Below are positions 47,154 through 58,872 of a stretch of 64,000 nucleotides of DNA, in pieces. Location of the stretch: NCBI GenBank assembly GCA_963854835.1, contig OY978525.1, positions 104,204,417 through 104,268,416 of the forward strand, in the 5' to 3' direction. The notes under the pieces were generated by a model, which saw only the letters and a program-made list of their open reading frames with translations, made no database searches and was not told the DNA's origin. The DNA is from Megamerina dolium. Lineage: Eukaryota > Arthropoda > Insecta > Diptera > Megamerinidae. The first letter of the stretch is position 1, and each line of letters starts with the position of its first letter. The translations under genes were made by a program, and so were the position numbers.

Positions 47154-47307
47154 CGCAAGAGTTCTGCCGTTCGGAACCGGCTAAAAAAAGTAGGTCCCTT
47201 CTAATACTGTCCGAAAATTTAACACACACAACAATAATGGAATAGAAGCTCGGCCAAAGAGCCCTTCGGAGCTTATAAGTGCTACATATTTATTTATTTT
47301 TTTTTTT
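47154..47307 (+). mobile_element. tRNA-derived SINE, copy 2 (5' truncated, T-rich tail)
   Basis: About 154 bp matching the 3' part of the SINE at 2594-2995. It runs from CGCAAGAGTTCTGCCGTTCG and GGAACCGGCTAAAAAAAGTA through AATAGAAGCTCGGCC to AAGTGCTACATATTTATTTA and a long T run. The tRNA-like head with the A and B boxes is absent, as expected when target-primed reverse transcription stops early. The flanks carry an 8-bp direct repeat TTATATGT at 47146-47153 and 47308-47315. The tail is poly-T on the SINE's own sense strand, as in the copy at 57711-58075. It cannot be transcribed from an internal promoter. Confidence 0.88.
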
Positions 47308-47315
47308 TTATATGT
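47308..47315. repeat. Target-site duplication, right copy (SINE copy 2)
   Basis: TTATATGT directly after the T-rich tail, identical to 47146-47153. Confidence 0.7.
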
Positions 47316-49009
47316 GATCGTGAAGTGCATTAATAAGAATCAGATGCAAATTGCTAACATTTGAAATTGATACACGAGCACAATTGATACTGTAAAGAGC
47401 CAAATGAGCCGTTTGAGCTTCTGATTGGGCCTTGTTGATTTGAGACACGAATGTGCTTAAAGACGTAATATGAAATGTTTTTTATTCTTAGTTGTTGTTG
47501 TAGTTTTTGTTGTTGTGATTTCGAAAAGTACATACTTTGGAAGTAGCAACTATTCGCAACATATGCTTTTTTACTTTTCTAAAAATCGGTGTTGCCATTT
47601 TTGCATTATTTTATTGATGCTCTCTTGTTGTTGCTGTTTGGGTATAAAAACTACATAAATACCCATATGAAAAAGCTGATGTACTGGTTTTATTTTATTT
47701 TTGTTTCATTATTTTTATTTAAGTATATCTTATTCTTCCTTTGTAACAATAAGCAAAGCAGCTGTTATTGGTTGCATCATTTAATCTATGTGTGTGTGTG
47801 TCTGTGTGAATAGCTTTAGAAAGAGAGAATAAGAGAATTATTGAGATACAAAGGCAAAATATATTTGTATGTAGGTATGCTATGTATGCTACAAGAAATA
47901 ATTCTTTTCAGGCTTCACTATGTCGTATTGATATCCCAACGAGCGACCAACTGCTCAGCTTAGTTCAACAACTATTGACTAAGTAAATGTGATCTTATTG
48001 TTATTGTTGTTGTTGTTCTCTGCATTTAGGTTTTAAAGTTTATACATAGTACATATTGAACAAAATCTGGTTTGTTTTTTTTTTTTTTTGCAATTGCATT
48101 TTGCATCTTGTTTTAAATTTGCCTTCTATATATACCTGTATACTGTATGCTCATATATATGTATGTTATGTACATAGGTCTGAAAAAGAGTTTCTTTGTG
48201 TAAAAAGCTCAACTACAAGTTTTTCATTTTGCTTCCTTTTTTGTTTGTCAGTGAGTTGAAAAATCTCAAATCTTATTCGTTTGTTTTTTTTTTTTATTTT
48301 TACTTTAAAAGTGTTGTTGCAATACAATATATTTTACATATTTGTTGAGCATATATAAAGTTAAAGTTTCATTTTAATCTAATTTGACAGGATTTTTTTT
48401 AAAGAGACTTTTAACTTTTAACTAAAGATTTCACTATAAAATTTAATCATTTGACGAAAATATACATTAAACCATAGTAGCAATTCATCAATAAAAATAA
48501 TAATTAGAAGAAAATTTGACGATACTGTACAAAGCATATTATAGTAGGTAATTTAGAAAATTTAACATCGATTTAAATCATACATAGTTTTATTATTAAA
48601 AATCTATTGACACCCATATTAAGTTTAAACCTTTACAAACACATATTTTGGATTATCAATAGGTTTGAGTATAGCTCTAAGAAATTTGCCTTGAAAAAAG
48701 CATATCTAGGCAAATAGTTTCATATTTTTTAAATTAATTGCTGGGGATTTTAGTGATTTTTGTCCACCTACCATGAGAGAGTTTCGAAAAAAGCAATTAT
48801 TAAAATCGAGTGCTCGAATTTTGTTGACATTATCCATTGAATATAATTACGATATATTCGTAATTATCGATAAATTTATATACAAAAGTAATAGAATACA
48901 GTAGGTTTTAAAAACAATATATTAATAATAATAATAATAAAAGAATATAATAATATATTATTTAGTATTAGAATACAAGATATTCAATACACTGCGACCT
49001 AAAAGATTT
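47316..49009. other. AT-rich non-coding stretch
   Basis: GTT runs near 47491-47520 and 48000-48016, poly-T at 48076-48088 and 48284-48294. No gene was supported. Confidence 0.5.
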
Positions 49010-49025
49010 TTTGTGCGATTATTTC

Positions 49026-49741
49026 CGAACTAAAACAATTCAAGACTATTTATAAATCTTATAATTGCTGAGGCCTTGATTTTACCTATGTGGTTTAGAG
49101 TCAAGATTCCGTTACCTAGGTAACCAAGTCTATGTCATGCCGCCGCTGGGCAATTGCATAGAATATGTTCCGATGTTTATTAATCCACATGACAGAGTCG
49201 ACAGGTATCATTTTCTAACACAACTATTTTCTTCATATGGTCGATGAGTCTACAGTGCCCAGTGAGCAGCTCTGTGTAGAGTTTTATGTCATTTCTGCTG
49301 AGGTAAAGAACAGCATCCACCTTAACATGTGTGGTATCAATGAGTCCCTTCGACTATCGCATACCCGTTTGAGCTCTCCAGTAGTCGAGTAGATCACGTT
49401 TCCCCCCTCTCACATATCAAGTTGTTTATGGCTCTGGTCAAATGAAAGGAGTACTTGCGCTCTTCCTTTGCAAGGGAGTCGCCAATTTTGTTTCCCTCGT
49501 GTTTCTCATGTCCCGGCACCCTCATGAGTGTGACAGGATTATTTGCTGCCAGAGCATTGAGAAGTTCAAAACATTCCCAAAACAGGCTTGATTGAAACGA
49601 GAATTATGCCAGGGACTTTAGAGCCGCCTGGCTGTCCGAAAGGATGCATATTTTGGTACCACGGGTGCCCCTACGTATGCATTCTCTCGCACATATCTCT
49701 AAGGTATGGACCTCCGCATAAAAGATGGAAGCTCTTTTCCC
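49026..49741 (-). pseudogene. LOA/R1-group-like LINE fragment: RNase H and C-terminal tail, minus strand
   Basis: Read on the minus strand from about 49740: ASIFYAEVHTLEICARECI carries the RNase H Glu, then ICILSDSQAALKSLA the middle Asp. RVPGHEKHEGNKIGDSLAKE carries the His and final Asp. The frame then decays. The tail is still clear: ELLTGHCRLIDHMKKI, ENDTCRLCH, two stops, then TSEHILCNCPAAA and GKIKASAIIRFINSLELF with a stop near 49031. Several stops and frame changes show that it is dead. The part before the first RNase H Asp is missing, so this is a 5'-truncated copy. All parts follow the order seen in the plus-strand copy at 31738-32996, which lost its tail. Confidence 0.85.
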
Positions 49742-52700
49742 TATAATAATATACCAATACAATAAATTGTTAAAATATTCTTTACCTAAATCGATATAAC
49801 GACGTAGTAAATGATTTGTTAGAATTGCGTTTTTCTATTCGTCATACATTTATTTTTAGCTTTGATAGAAATAACTACCATATAAAAAGTAGGAAGGAAT
49901 GTATTGAGTAAAATATTGTAAAAATATGTAATTTAAATAGCTTAGCTATAACATTATTATATGAAATTAAGTAATTTTGTAATTATTTTGAAATTATACT
50001 CAATTTATTTATTGTATGTTATTATATTGTACTACACCTATGTTGATGACGGCAATAACCATAAAAAAAATAACTAATGGAAGCATGTAAATAATTTTTA
50101 TGGGTTACATACACTATGTAAATATATGAATGTGAAATATATATTGTAAACTTTTCGGTTTTTTCTCTATTCTTGTGGGGAAAATTAAATAAAATCAATG
50201 ATGGCTATAAATCTTGTTCACCCGAGAGACCTAACTAATTTCAAAATTTATGAATATTTGTTATAATAATTCGAAAAATACAATTCTAGTATTTATTTAT
50301 ATTTTTTTAATAATTTATATTTATAAACAATTATTTTCTAAATATGTGTATTTACATATTTTTTTTTTATTCAAATCAAGAAAAATAAAAATAATAACTC
50401 AAATAAAGTGGAAATATTTGTACTTGTGCTTAGTTAATGAAAATAAATTTTTCGTTTTATTAATTTTATGCGTTTAGTGCTAATATTTTTGCACTTTTTG
50501 TTTTTGTTCATTGCTACTACTGTGATTATATTACAGTTTCCCCTTATTTGTTACTCTTTCACTCTCTGATGGATTAAATTACAATGTGCACGTTTGTTAA
50601 AAGTTCAAATATACGAGCCTATAATAAAGTAATTTCAAGTTTAACATTTTAGTTAATTAAATGTCAAGAGGTTTACTCACAATTATTTATGATATTGTGT
50701 GTGTTTTTTTTGTTGCTATATATATCCAAAAATTAATTACATATTAGATTCTCATTAGAAATGAGATGTGCAATTAAGAAAAAAAAAGCTTTTCTAAATT
50801 TTAAACATTTAAAAAAAAAAAAAAAAAAAACGGAAAAAAATTTTTTTTATTACTTGCTTATGTATTTAATTATATACTTGCAGACTTTTGAAAAGTTAGT
50901 TATACTCACATTTATGTTTGGTCTTCATTTTTCAATACTGTGTATTAATCATCAAAGTTTTATTTTTTTCTCCTTTGTTGTAACATATACGAATGAACTG
51001 TATTTGTATACAACAAGTCCTCTAATAGCTATACTTTTGTAACTATGCGTATAAGCACGCGCTTAATTGTTGTTAATGCCTTTTTAATTGTGTCCATTAA
51101 TTGTTGTCGTATTATTGTTGTTGTTATTCATAACATAGGTTCAAACTAATGTTTTTACTTTTTATTATGTTGGTTTTTTTTTTTTTTTGTTATTGATTTA
51201 TATATATTTTTGTAGCCATAATTTTTATGGGTGGTTTCTACAGGTGTTATAATAGTACAGTCAACTATCAAAAATAAAATGGTCATCGTAATTTTTTTCT
51301 AATGTATTTTTTATGAAATTTTACTGTTATTTTTTTGGGGGGATGTATTTGTTTTTGGGAAGCAACTCTTCAATGAATCATCTGTATAAGATCCATAGAG
51401 TACGTACACTTTCACAATATTCGAATGTATGAGAGACACGTGTTTTAAGTTGACATTGTTCAAAAACTTTCTACATTAACCATAACAATGAATACTAAAG
51501 GGTTAAAATATTCAATAAATGAATTTGTTATACGATTTTATGGTACACATATAAAATGAAAATTCTACATGTAATTCTATGTACATGCAATGTATTTTCC
51601 TACTCATAAAAAATGTAATTTCTGTTTAAATATAATATGTTACCAACAAAGGAATTTTGTGAAAATCCCCAGAATGAGAAATATTATGTTTCCAAAATTT
51701 TCTATTAATGTATTTTATGATTTACCCAACATCATACATATACATATGCATTAAATAAAAGGAAATTGTGCAAAAATGTACAATAACAATAAAATAATTT
51801 TTCTTACAGTTACGGGTATAGTTAGTCATTCAAAAATAGTCAAACAAAAAATGTATTTTTTCACAAACTCATACTCATTTCATTGTTTTTGAAATGGGAA
51901 AAAATAGTCATATTGCAAAGTATATTCGGTTTTGTTGATAAAATTAATATATTTCGAGTTTTTGTTAAGAAGATCTGAAATTGGCCTATTTTTCATCACA
52001 TTTTTTATTTATTTATTGGAATTAATTGGAAATTTTAGAAAAGATAATAATCAAATGATTAATTTTTATGTAAGATGTCAGATCTAGTCAGATCTAATTT
52101 ATATTCATGTCAAAAGTGATTTGAGTAAGTGTTCAGATGGAAGAGATTGACAAGATCTCCAAAAATGTGCGTTAGAAGGTTATAAAAATTCGTATGTATT
52201 TACATTACTTTTTGTGAGATTCTCGAGCTTCAAACTCAAACTAAAAAAAATAAACCAGACAAACTTTCAATAAAAATAATTTATATGCAATTAAAAAAAA
52301 AAAAAAATGTGCAACAAATAAAATGCTCTCTACTCTCGTAAGGGTATATGCAATTCGTCGTGAGTGTATGGAGAATTATATGCTTATATGCATACCCGAA
52401 TTTCAGCTCACTGAGAAAAGTTTTTTATATCCTTCTTGAATATATATTTATTCTCTTCCAAATTATATTTTAATTCATTTTCATACACGGTGAGATTAAA
52501 TTTTTTCCGATTTTCAGGATTCAAGGATCAGACCCATAGATGGATTGTATACCTAAAATGAAGAATAATGGGTAACTTTCTGAATATTTCCCCTTCTCGT
52601 GATATAGTGGTTTCACTGTTTCAATGTTTTTAAGTCTTAATCATCATATGATGGGCAATATATGGAAAACATTTGGAAACTTCTCTATATTTCCTATGGA

Positions 52701-53309
52701 GGAAATCTAGCCCAAGTCAAAATAAAATATTCATTCCTTAATTGTATTTCGGGGCATATTTGTGGCAAGAAATTGTATTTTTATTTCGTAAGTGGCAGAG
52801 CCATTCAGATTGCTTTCTTCGGATAATATGTAGCTCAAAATAGAAAAAAGTCGTCTGAAGATTTTATTGAAAAAAATTAAATATAATTCCTATGTTCTAT
52901 GTTTTTAGTTATATTTAGCAATTTTTATAATTCTGAAAAATTATAAAAAACAAAAATAAAAAAATTATAAAATGAGATTTTCAATTATTTGAGAACCATT
53001 CAAATAAAATTATTCTTTATATTGTGTGAAGAAGGTAATGCGGAATTTCTAATAATATCCGAAGTATAGAATTGGATTTTGAAAAATAGGAGAAAAATTA
53101 ACTTTTTTTTCAGCCATTGAACCTTCTTTGAAATTACTTTTGTTGAGAGTCCTCATATGATGATGAAATGTGAAAAAGACGTTGAAATCTAGATTGCGAA
53201 TAATTATGAGACGCATCATTATTTTAGATATCTGGGCATATTTGAATTGATTTTGGAATCCTGTAGGGCTGTTGCAACGTGTTATTGTAATTGTTGTGGG
53301 CATGAAATA
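49742..53309. other. Gene-free AT-rich stretch
   Basis: Contains AT-rich low-complexity sequence, poly-A/poly-T runs (50809-50830, 51175-51188) and (GTT)n near 51110-51125. No gene or bounded element was seen. Conceptual frames here are dominated by Phe, Ile, Lys and Tyr, the signature of AT-rich noise. Confidence 0.5.
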
Positions 53310-54455
53310 CTTGGTAGTTCAATAAGTCAGTAAAAAATGAAAGAAGGAGTAAATTTTTTAACAAAATATGACTTTATTTTTCAATATGTATGTCTTCTTT
53401 TAGTTCAATATACTTCATGCAATGATTTTTCAATTTTTCTATCCCTTTCAAAAAACATGATTTCTCAAGGCCTGCAAAATAGGCGTCCGTAGAAGCTACA
53501 ACGTCTTCATTAGTCTCAAATCTCTGCACAGTCCGCCATCTTTTTAGGTATGGAAACAGATAGAAGTCGCATGGAGCCAGATGAGGAGAATAAGGTGGAT
53601 GATCAAGCAGTTCAAACCTAAATTTCTCGATTTTAGCCATAGAAACTGCGCACTTCTGAACTGAATTTTTCCTTTTCCAAGGTAGTCAGTAAGAGTTACA
53701 CCTTGGGAATCTCAAAAAATAGTGACCAACACCTTCTCAGCCAATTGTTGTGTCTTCGGACGTTTTGGAGCAGTTCCACTGGCCGCAGACGATTGTTCTG
53801 ATTGTTGATTGCCCTCATGAGTGTAATGATGAATCCAGGCTTCATCAACAATAATGAAACGATGCTTAAATTTAATGGGATTGCATTTAAACTTCTTCAA
53901 ACACTAATTTGAAATGCGCACGTTCAAGTTTTTCATTGATTCTGAGTTCACACGGCATCCTTCTTGCTGCAAACTTTTTCATTTGTAAATTATTATGCAA
54001 AAATTGAAACTGTCGTAACGGTTGATAACCTCATAGCATGAGCAAACTCACACACTTTGTTTTTTGGATCATCCAAAGCCATGTTATGCGATTTTTCAAT
54101 GGATTCTTCAGTGGTAACCTCAATTGGTCTTCCAGAATGTTCAGCAACACAAGTTCCAATTGCTGGAGAAGAGTCCGGATAATATTTATCATGTTTTGAT
54201 TTGGTTTCTGATATAGTTTTTCCACACAAAAAATAATATTTTATCAAAACACGAAATTCTCTTTTTTTTCATTTTTTAAAAAGATAAGACTTTCTATGCT
54301 ATTTATAAAAAAAAAAAAAAACCATTTCTGTTGCTTTGATTGACATGAAATTTTGACTGTAGTTATTTGAGGGTTGGTAGAATAAGAAAAGAATGTGGAT
54401 TTGGAGCTAGTGCAGATGGTTGGTATAACTTTCACTGCCTTATTGAACCACCAAG
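53310..54455 (-). mobile_element. Mariner transposon with internal deletions, minus strand
   Basis: A 1146-bp mariner copy. The left end CTTGGTAGTTCAATAAG and the right end (in reverse CTTGGTGGTTCAATAAG) match over about 27 bp with a few differences, and TA lies outside each (53308-53309, 54456-54457). On the minus strand the transposase starts around 54247 with YYFLCGKTISETKSKHDKYY. A deletion then joins PAIGT to CVAEHSGRPIEVTTEES. Then come VDEAWIHHYTHEGNQQSEQS (first Asp), the block VLVTIF, stop, DSQGV and DYLGKGK. A further deletion removes the second catalytic Asp. The remainder (53374-53640) holds MAKIEKFRFELLDHPPYSPH and LAPCDFYLFPYL with the third Asp. It cannot encode an active enzyme. 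The family differs from the other two mariners here, as its ends are unrelated. Confidence 0.92.
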
Positions 54456-55302
54456 TATATTTTACTATATCTTAAACTATACTATATCATTATCTTCATC
54501 ATCATCACCATCAACATAATTATTAGCATAATTTGCATTACAATGCTTTTATGATTGTCATTATCATCATAATAAGTATTATTGATTTCGACATTACCCA
54601 TTCTTCTAGTACCAGTAATAGCATCTACAAATGTATACAAATTCATATTGTGTACATACAAACGTGTACGAGTATCCTTCATTATGACTTATTATTTTCC
54701 TTCATTTTGTCGTTTATTTCAGCATTTATTTTTGCTTGTTGCTCATTCTTTTTATTCATTCTATAACTATGTGTATATGAGAACAATTTTTTTTTGCCAG
54801 TTACGAGTTTTTGAGTCATCCATTGGTCATACATACACAATATATACTTTATACTTGTAGATATATAGTATATGAATCGCTTTTATTCCCAGTCATTTGT
54901 TCATCCGTTCGCGAACTGTCTTTTATACATTCACTAGTAGGAGCAGCAATAACAAAAGCACCAACATATAAGCTAGCATTGCTGAACAATATTACCTATT
55001 TGTATTTAGTTGGTGTTGTTGCTTTTACTATTGTTGTGTTTCTTCTATTATGTGTGTTTTTTCTTTTTTTTGTAGCATACTTTACGGATTTTTTGCGGTA
55101 CTAATGTGCATATTTGATTGCGTTCGCAGTTTACTGATGACGCTGTTGTTGGCCCATTTGACTTTTGGTCATTTTTATGTGGTCTTTTGTGTAAGTACAC
55201 ATATGTATATATTTTATATACATATGTATAAGTGTATTTGGCTGAATGTTGAACGATTTCAACGCCAACGTGCACATTGCCACGGTCATAGAAGTTGTTA
55301 TG

Positions 55303-55303
55303 G

Positions 55304-55355
<52 letters not shown>
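55303..55355 (+). repeat. (GTT)n microsatellite
   Basis: About seventeen uninterrupted GTT units. Confidence 0.97.
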
Positions 55356-55499
55356 GGGGCGGACGTTGTTGTTTAGTGGCTAACAGCACTTGCTCTACCC
55401 GATGTGTTCTTCTTATTTTCATTTCATTGCCTGGTTAGATGCTTTGGTTAGTTGGTTTCAGTGGGGTTACACACATCAGATCGGTTCATTGGATGAGTG

Positions 55500-55523
55500 C
55501 CTGTCTGTCTGTCTGTCTGTCTG
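55500..55523 (+). repeat. (CTGT)n microsatellite
   Basis: About five CTGT units. Confidence 0.9.
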
Positions 55524-56046
55524 AATGTTTCGCTATCAGTCTTAGTGTCAGAGCTCCACTAGAGATTCGACTAGGTTAACTGCTATGCTCTTAACACGTA
55601 CAGCTCCAACATATATGTACCTTACACACAAACACACACACACACACATACACACTCAAATACAGAGTGCCGCTGTATAAAGTGGCAATTTGTCTACGAC
55701 TAGTTTGTGTAAGCGCCTCTTTTAACGATAATGATGATTGCTATTTGTTGCGTTTTTGTTTTAGCATTGGTAGTAGTAACAACAGCAACATGAATATTTA
55801 AAAAAACAAACATACATTTGCACATAACTATGAAACATCACTAAATGCCCATTTTTGTTGGTCAACCAGTCGTCTTATTCATTTTAATGTTAAGCTAAAG
55901 TATGTGAGTACATCTAATACTAGACATTCCCGGCGGTATAGCGTTTTGCTTGTCTCTTCCTCTTTCAGTTTGTAATGGCATTCCATTTATTTATTTTCTC
56001 TTCTTTTCATATTTTCGTAATGCTCACATACTTAAGTATTGTATAT

Positions 56047-56050
<4 letters not shown>

Positions 56051-56082
<32 letters not shown>
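56051..56082 (+). repeat. (TG)n microsatellite
   Basis: About sixteen TG units. Confidence 0.97.
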
Positions 56083-56084
<2 letters not shown>

Positions 56085-57700
56085 GTAGAGTGCGTGTTGA
56101 GTTTATTTGTTTTTTTTTGTATAATGGACAAGTAAGTACATCCGTTTGTTTGGTTAGCTGGCTACCCTATAAGTCATGCACCCAACAAGTGTAGGAACCC
56201 ACCTACCTATGTCGCAGCCCTTAGTTCGATGGTTGTTTTTATTTTTATTTTTATTTTATTTTTTTTTTTGCTACATGTTTGCAAATAGTCGTGTGCTGTT
56301 AGTACAACGAAATAGTCTAGACTATTTGCATTTGGATGAATATTAGGTGAATTGCTTTAGACGCAATCATATATTTTTACCATTTACATATCAGTACTCG
56401 TACTCGGACATTTAATTCGTTGATTTTATTTTCAATCTATGCTATTTGCTTTGTTTATTTATGTACAAATGTGTATGCACATTGACTGCTGACTTTTTGA
56501 TTAATTTTAATGTGATTTTAATGATTTTGACCTTAGTCGTTGTGATAATGAATGTGATTTCGAATATGTAAAGTTTGTTTTTGAAAAATGTCCAACCGAC
56601 TGTCTAAATAATCGTCAAGATACGAGCTTGACAATTCATCAACACATTGAATAGATGGTGCAACTGAGTAAGCTTAATGAGCAAGAGTCCGAAAACTTTT
56701 GAAACACATTGTTTTGTATATACATGTAGAGGATCGTAATGAAACGAATACAACTCTGAATGATTTGTCATACGGTCGCTATTTGTTTAATTTAGGATAC
56801 AACTAGAAATTTTACCTCCGTCGATACAATGGATATATCTTACTAACATTTTCTGGCGACAATATATTACGCCTTTCTTTTTGGATGACACAAGAAGAAG
56901 AGAATGTTTTCACTAATGATGGTGATCCATTGATGATGATAAGTTAGAGTTTAAACTACTAAAAAGAGGCTCATCATTTGTCCCTGAAAGAATTTAACAA
57001 ATTGGTAAATATTTCCTATCAAGCAAAGTATTTCGGGTACTGATACTGGTACTGGTACCGGTTCAATGAATTAAGGAGAAAATTAGAGCTGCGGAAAATG
57101 TAATCATCATGAGTCGCATTATGAAATTCAGTATTTAATAGCGGTAGTAACTGTAGTAAGATTGTTCAGAAGTTCGATCACATTGCTATCAACTCACTTT
57201 CAGAGCATATTTATGAATTTTAGCTTGAAGTTAACTATGATATTATCCAAACTTAAAATCAATGGTTTGTGTTCGAACCACTTCATTAGGAATATCACTT
57301 GCTTCGTAAGAACTCATCAAAATTGTGTTCAATGCGATTACTGATTCAGCTATTCAATAGCATTTTTTTATTTGGGAAAAGTAAGAATTTAACCATTAAA
57401 TTGTGCCTACTTTCGGCAGTACTCGCCCGATTTTCTCTTTGAGTAAAATTATAAAATAATTTCTAATGAAAAGCTTATAGTTTGATGTCACAGAAATTCG
57501 GAAGCTTGTGGATTCTACATATACTAGCCAAACCCAAAACCAAACCGCTGAATTACAATGATATCATATTAAAGTATTTTCATGGGAAGTTGTTGTACAA
57601 TTATACTGAAAGAGTAATTTCGACAAGATTCTTCAAAGTCAATAGTACCAGCTTAAAATTAATCAGTTATGGTGGCTGCTACACAAAAGCTCAAAGTTGA

Positions 57701-57710
57701 ATCTCGAATA
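57701..57710. repeat. Target-site duplication, left copy (SINE copy 3)
   Basis: ATCTCGAATA, within the Jockey reading frame and identical to 58076-58085. Confidence 0.88.
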
Positions 57711-58075
57711 AAAAAAAAAAATAAATATGTGGCACTTAAAGCCCCAAAGGGCTTATTGGCCGAGCTTCTCTTCCATTACTGTTGTGCTTATTAAATTTTG
57801 GACAATATTAGAAGGGACCTACTTATTTTAGCCGGTTCCGATCGGCAGAACACTTGTGACATCACTTTTTCTGAGCTTTGTCACAGAGTTCTTTAAGAAG
57901 CTTTTTCATGGCAAGTTGTTACTGTCGGAAGAATTACCAATTGCTTGCCGACAGATGGGTACCGTTGGAAAGAAAAATCTTATCGATATTAAATTTGTTA
58001 TGCATCAGCCGGGGATTGAACCACGACCTACAGATCAGAAGGCAAACACACTAACCACTGAGCTACGGCACCCAC
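57711..58075 (-). mobile_element. tRNA-derived SINE, copy 3 (full length, poly-T tail), inserted in a Jockey LINE
   Basis: A 365-bp SINE on the minus strand. Its head, read in reverse, is GTGGGTGCCGTAGCTCAGTG with box A TAGCTCAGTGG in its usual place, then GTGTTTGCCTTCTGATCTG and box B GGTTCAATCC. The body matches copy 1 almost throughout (GTTCTGCCGATCGGAACCGG). It ends with the hairpin AAGCCCCAAAGGGCTT, then CACATATTTATTT and a T run. The target-site duplication ATCTCGAATA lies at 57701-57710 and 58076-58085. An open frame seen across it on the plus strand is incidental. It could still be transcribed by RNA polymerase III, because both boxes look intact. Confidence 0.92.
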
Positions 58076-58085
58076 ATCTCGAATA
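58076..58085. repeat. Target-site duplication, right copy (SINE copy 3)
   Basis: ATCTCGAATA, directly next to the tRNA-like head of the SINE. Confidence 0.88.
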
Positions 58086-58445
58086 CAAAGTGCTATTATA
58101 TAAAGCAATGCTGAAGACAATCCGGACTTACGGTATTCAGTTATGGGGCACCGCATCTCCTTCAAATATCGAAAAATTGCAGCGTATACAATCCAAGTGA
58201 CTGCGAATTATTGTAAACGCGGCTTGGTATTTGAGGAGCGTTAACATCCATCGAGATTTGAATTTACCCACAATTTCTGAGGAAGTTGCAAAGTCCTGCA
58301 GAAGCTACATTCAAAAATTACACAACCATCCGAATCCCCTTGCTAGGCAATTGTTGCTGACCACAGGCCATCGACGACTAAAAAGAAATGACACATTGAA
58401 TACGCTGTGTAATTGCTACACCACGCGACTCAACAAATTGTGATG

Positions 58446-58692
58446 GAACAACGGGAATATCATATAATTTTAAGTTAGTTTGTAAGATTTGAATACTTAT
58501 TGTGAGTTTCTACGAATGGTAGAAAGATTCACTAAATTCTTAGTATTTAAACATAAAAATAGTACCAGCAATATATTTTTTGAAGTATCATTTAAAGCGA
58601 TGGACGATTTTTCTAAATTTCCAATATCAGTTTAATACGGATGTATATATTATGTATGTATGTGGCCCTTTGTTCCTCCTTGGAACTATAGG

Positions 58693-58695
<3 letters not shown>
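58446..58695. other. Spacer after the Jockey fragment
   Basis: Probably the LINE 3' untranslated region and host sequence. No gene was seen. Confidence 0.4.
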
Positions 58696-58790
<95 letters not shown>

Positions 58791-58802
58791 ATATATTATA
58801 TA

Positions 58803-58869
<67 letters not shown>
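58696..58869 (+). repeat. Long (AT)n microsatellite
   Basis: About 174 bp of almost pure TA, with phase slips (TATTATA, ATAATAT) at a few points. It can form cruciforms, and it is a likely spot for assembly error. Confidence 0.97.

Positions 58870-58872
<3 letters not shown>

Larger units (their letters stand above)
54458..57639. other. Microsatellite-rich gene-free stretch
   Basis: Contains (GTT)n at 55303-55355, CTGT repeats at 55500-55523, (AC)n near 55630-55652, (TG)n at 56051-56082 and a TACTGG repeat near 57037-57062. No coding region could be supported. Confidence 0.5.
57640..58443 (+). pseudogene. Jockey-like LINE reverse transcriptase end, split by a SINE
   Basis: The C-terminal part of a Jockey ORF2. 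Left of the SINE one frame reads QLKINQLWWLLHKSSKLNLE (57650-57710). Right of it, from the duplicated target, the same protein continues EYKVLLYKAMLKTIRTYGIQ (about 58080-58140), then LWGTASPSNIEKLQRIQS, a stop, and RIIVNAAW. The frame 58231-58443 then reads IHRDLNLPTISEEVAKSCRS and LHNHPNPLARQLL. If the SINE and one duplication are removed on paper, the frame runs through the junction, so the LINE was already in place when the SINE arrived. There is one stop near 58198. The palm domain is missing. The block order equals the C-terminus of the Jockey remnant at 1225-2030. Confidence 0.85.

Noticed and set aside
55048..55422. Minus-strand 124-codon frame with a long Asn run, and a plus-strand frame with a Cys run
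   Set aside because: Both are translations of the (GTT)n microsatellite at 55303-55355.
57856..58200. 114-codon plus-strand frame
   Set aside because: It runs antisense through the SINE into the Jockey fragment. Only the final part (YKVLLYKAMLK onward) is real LINE sequence.
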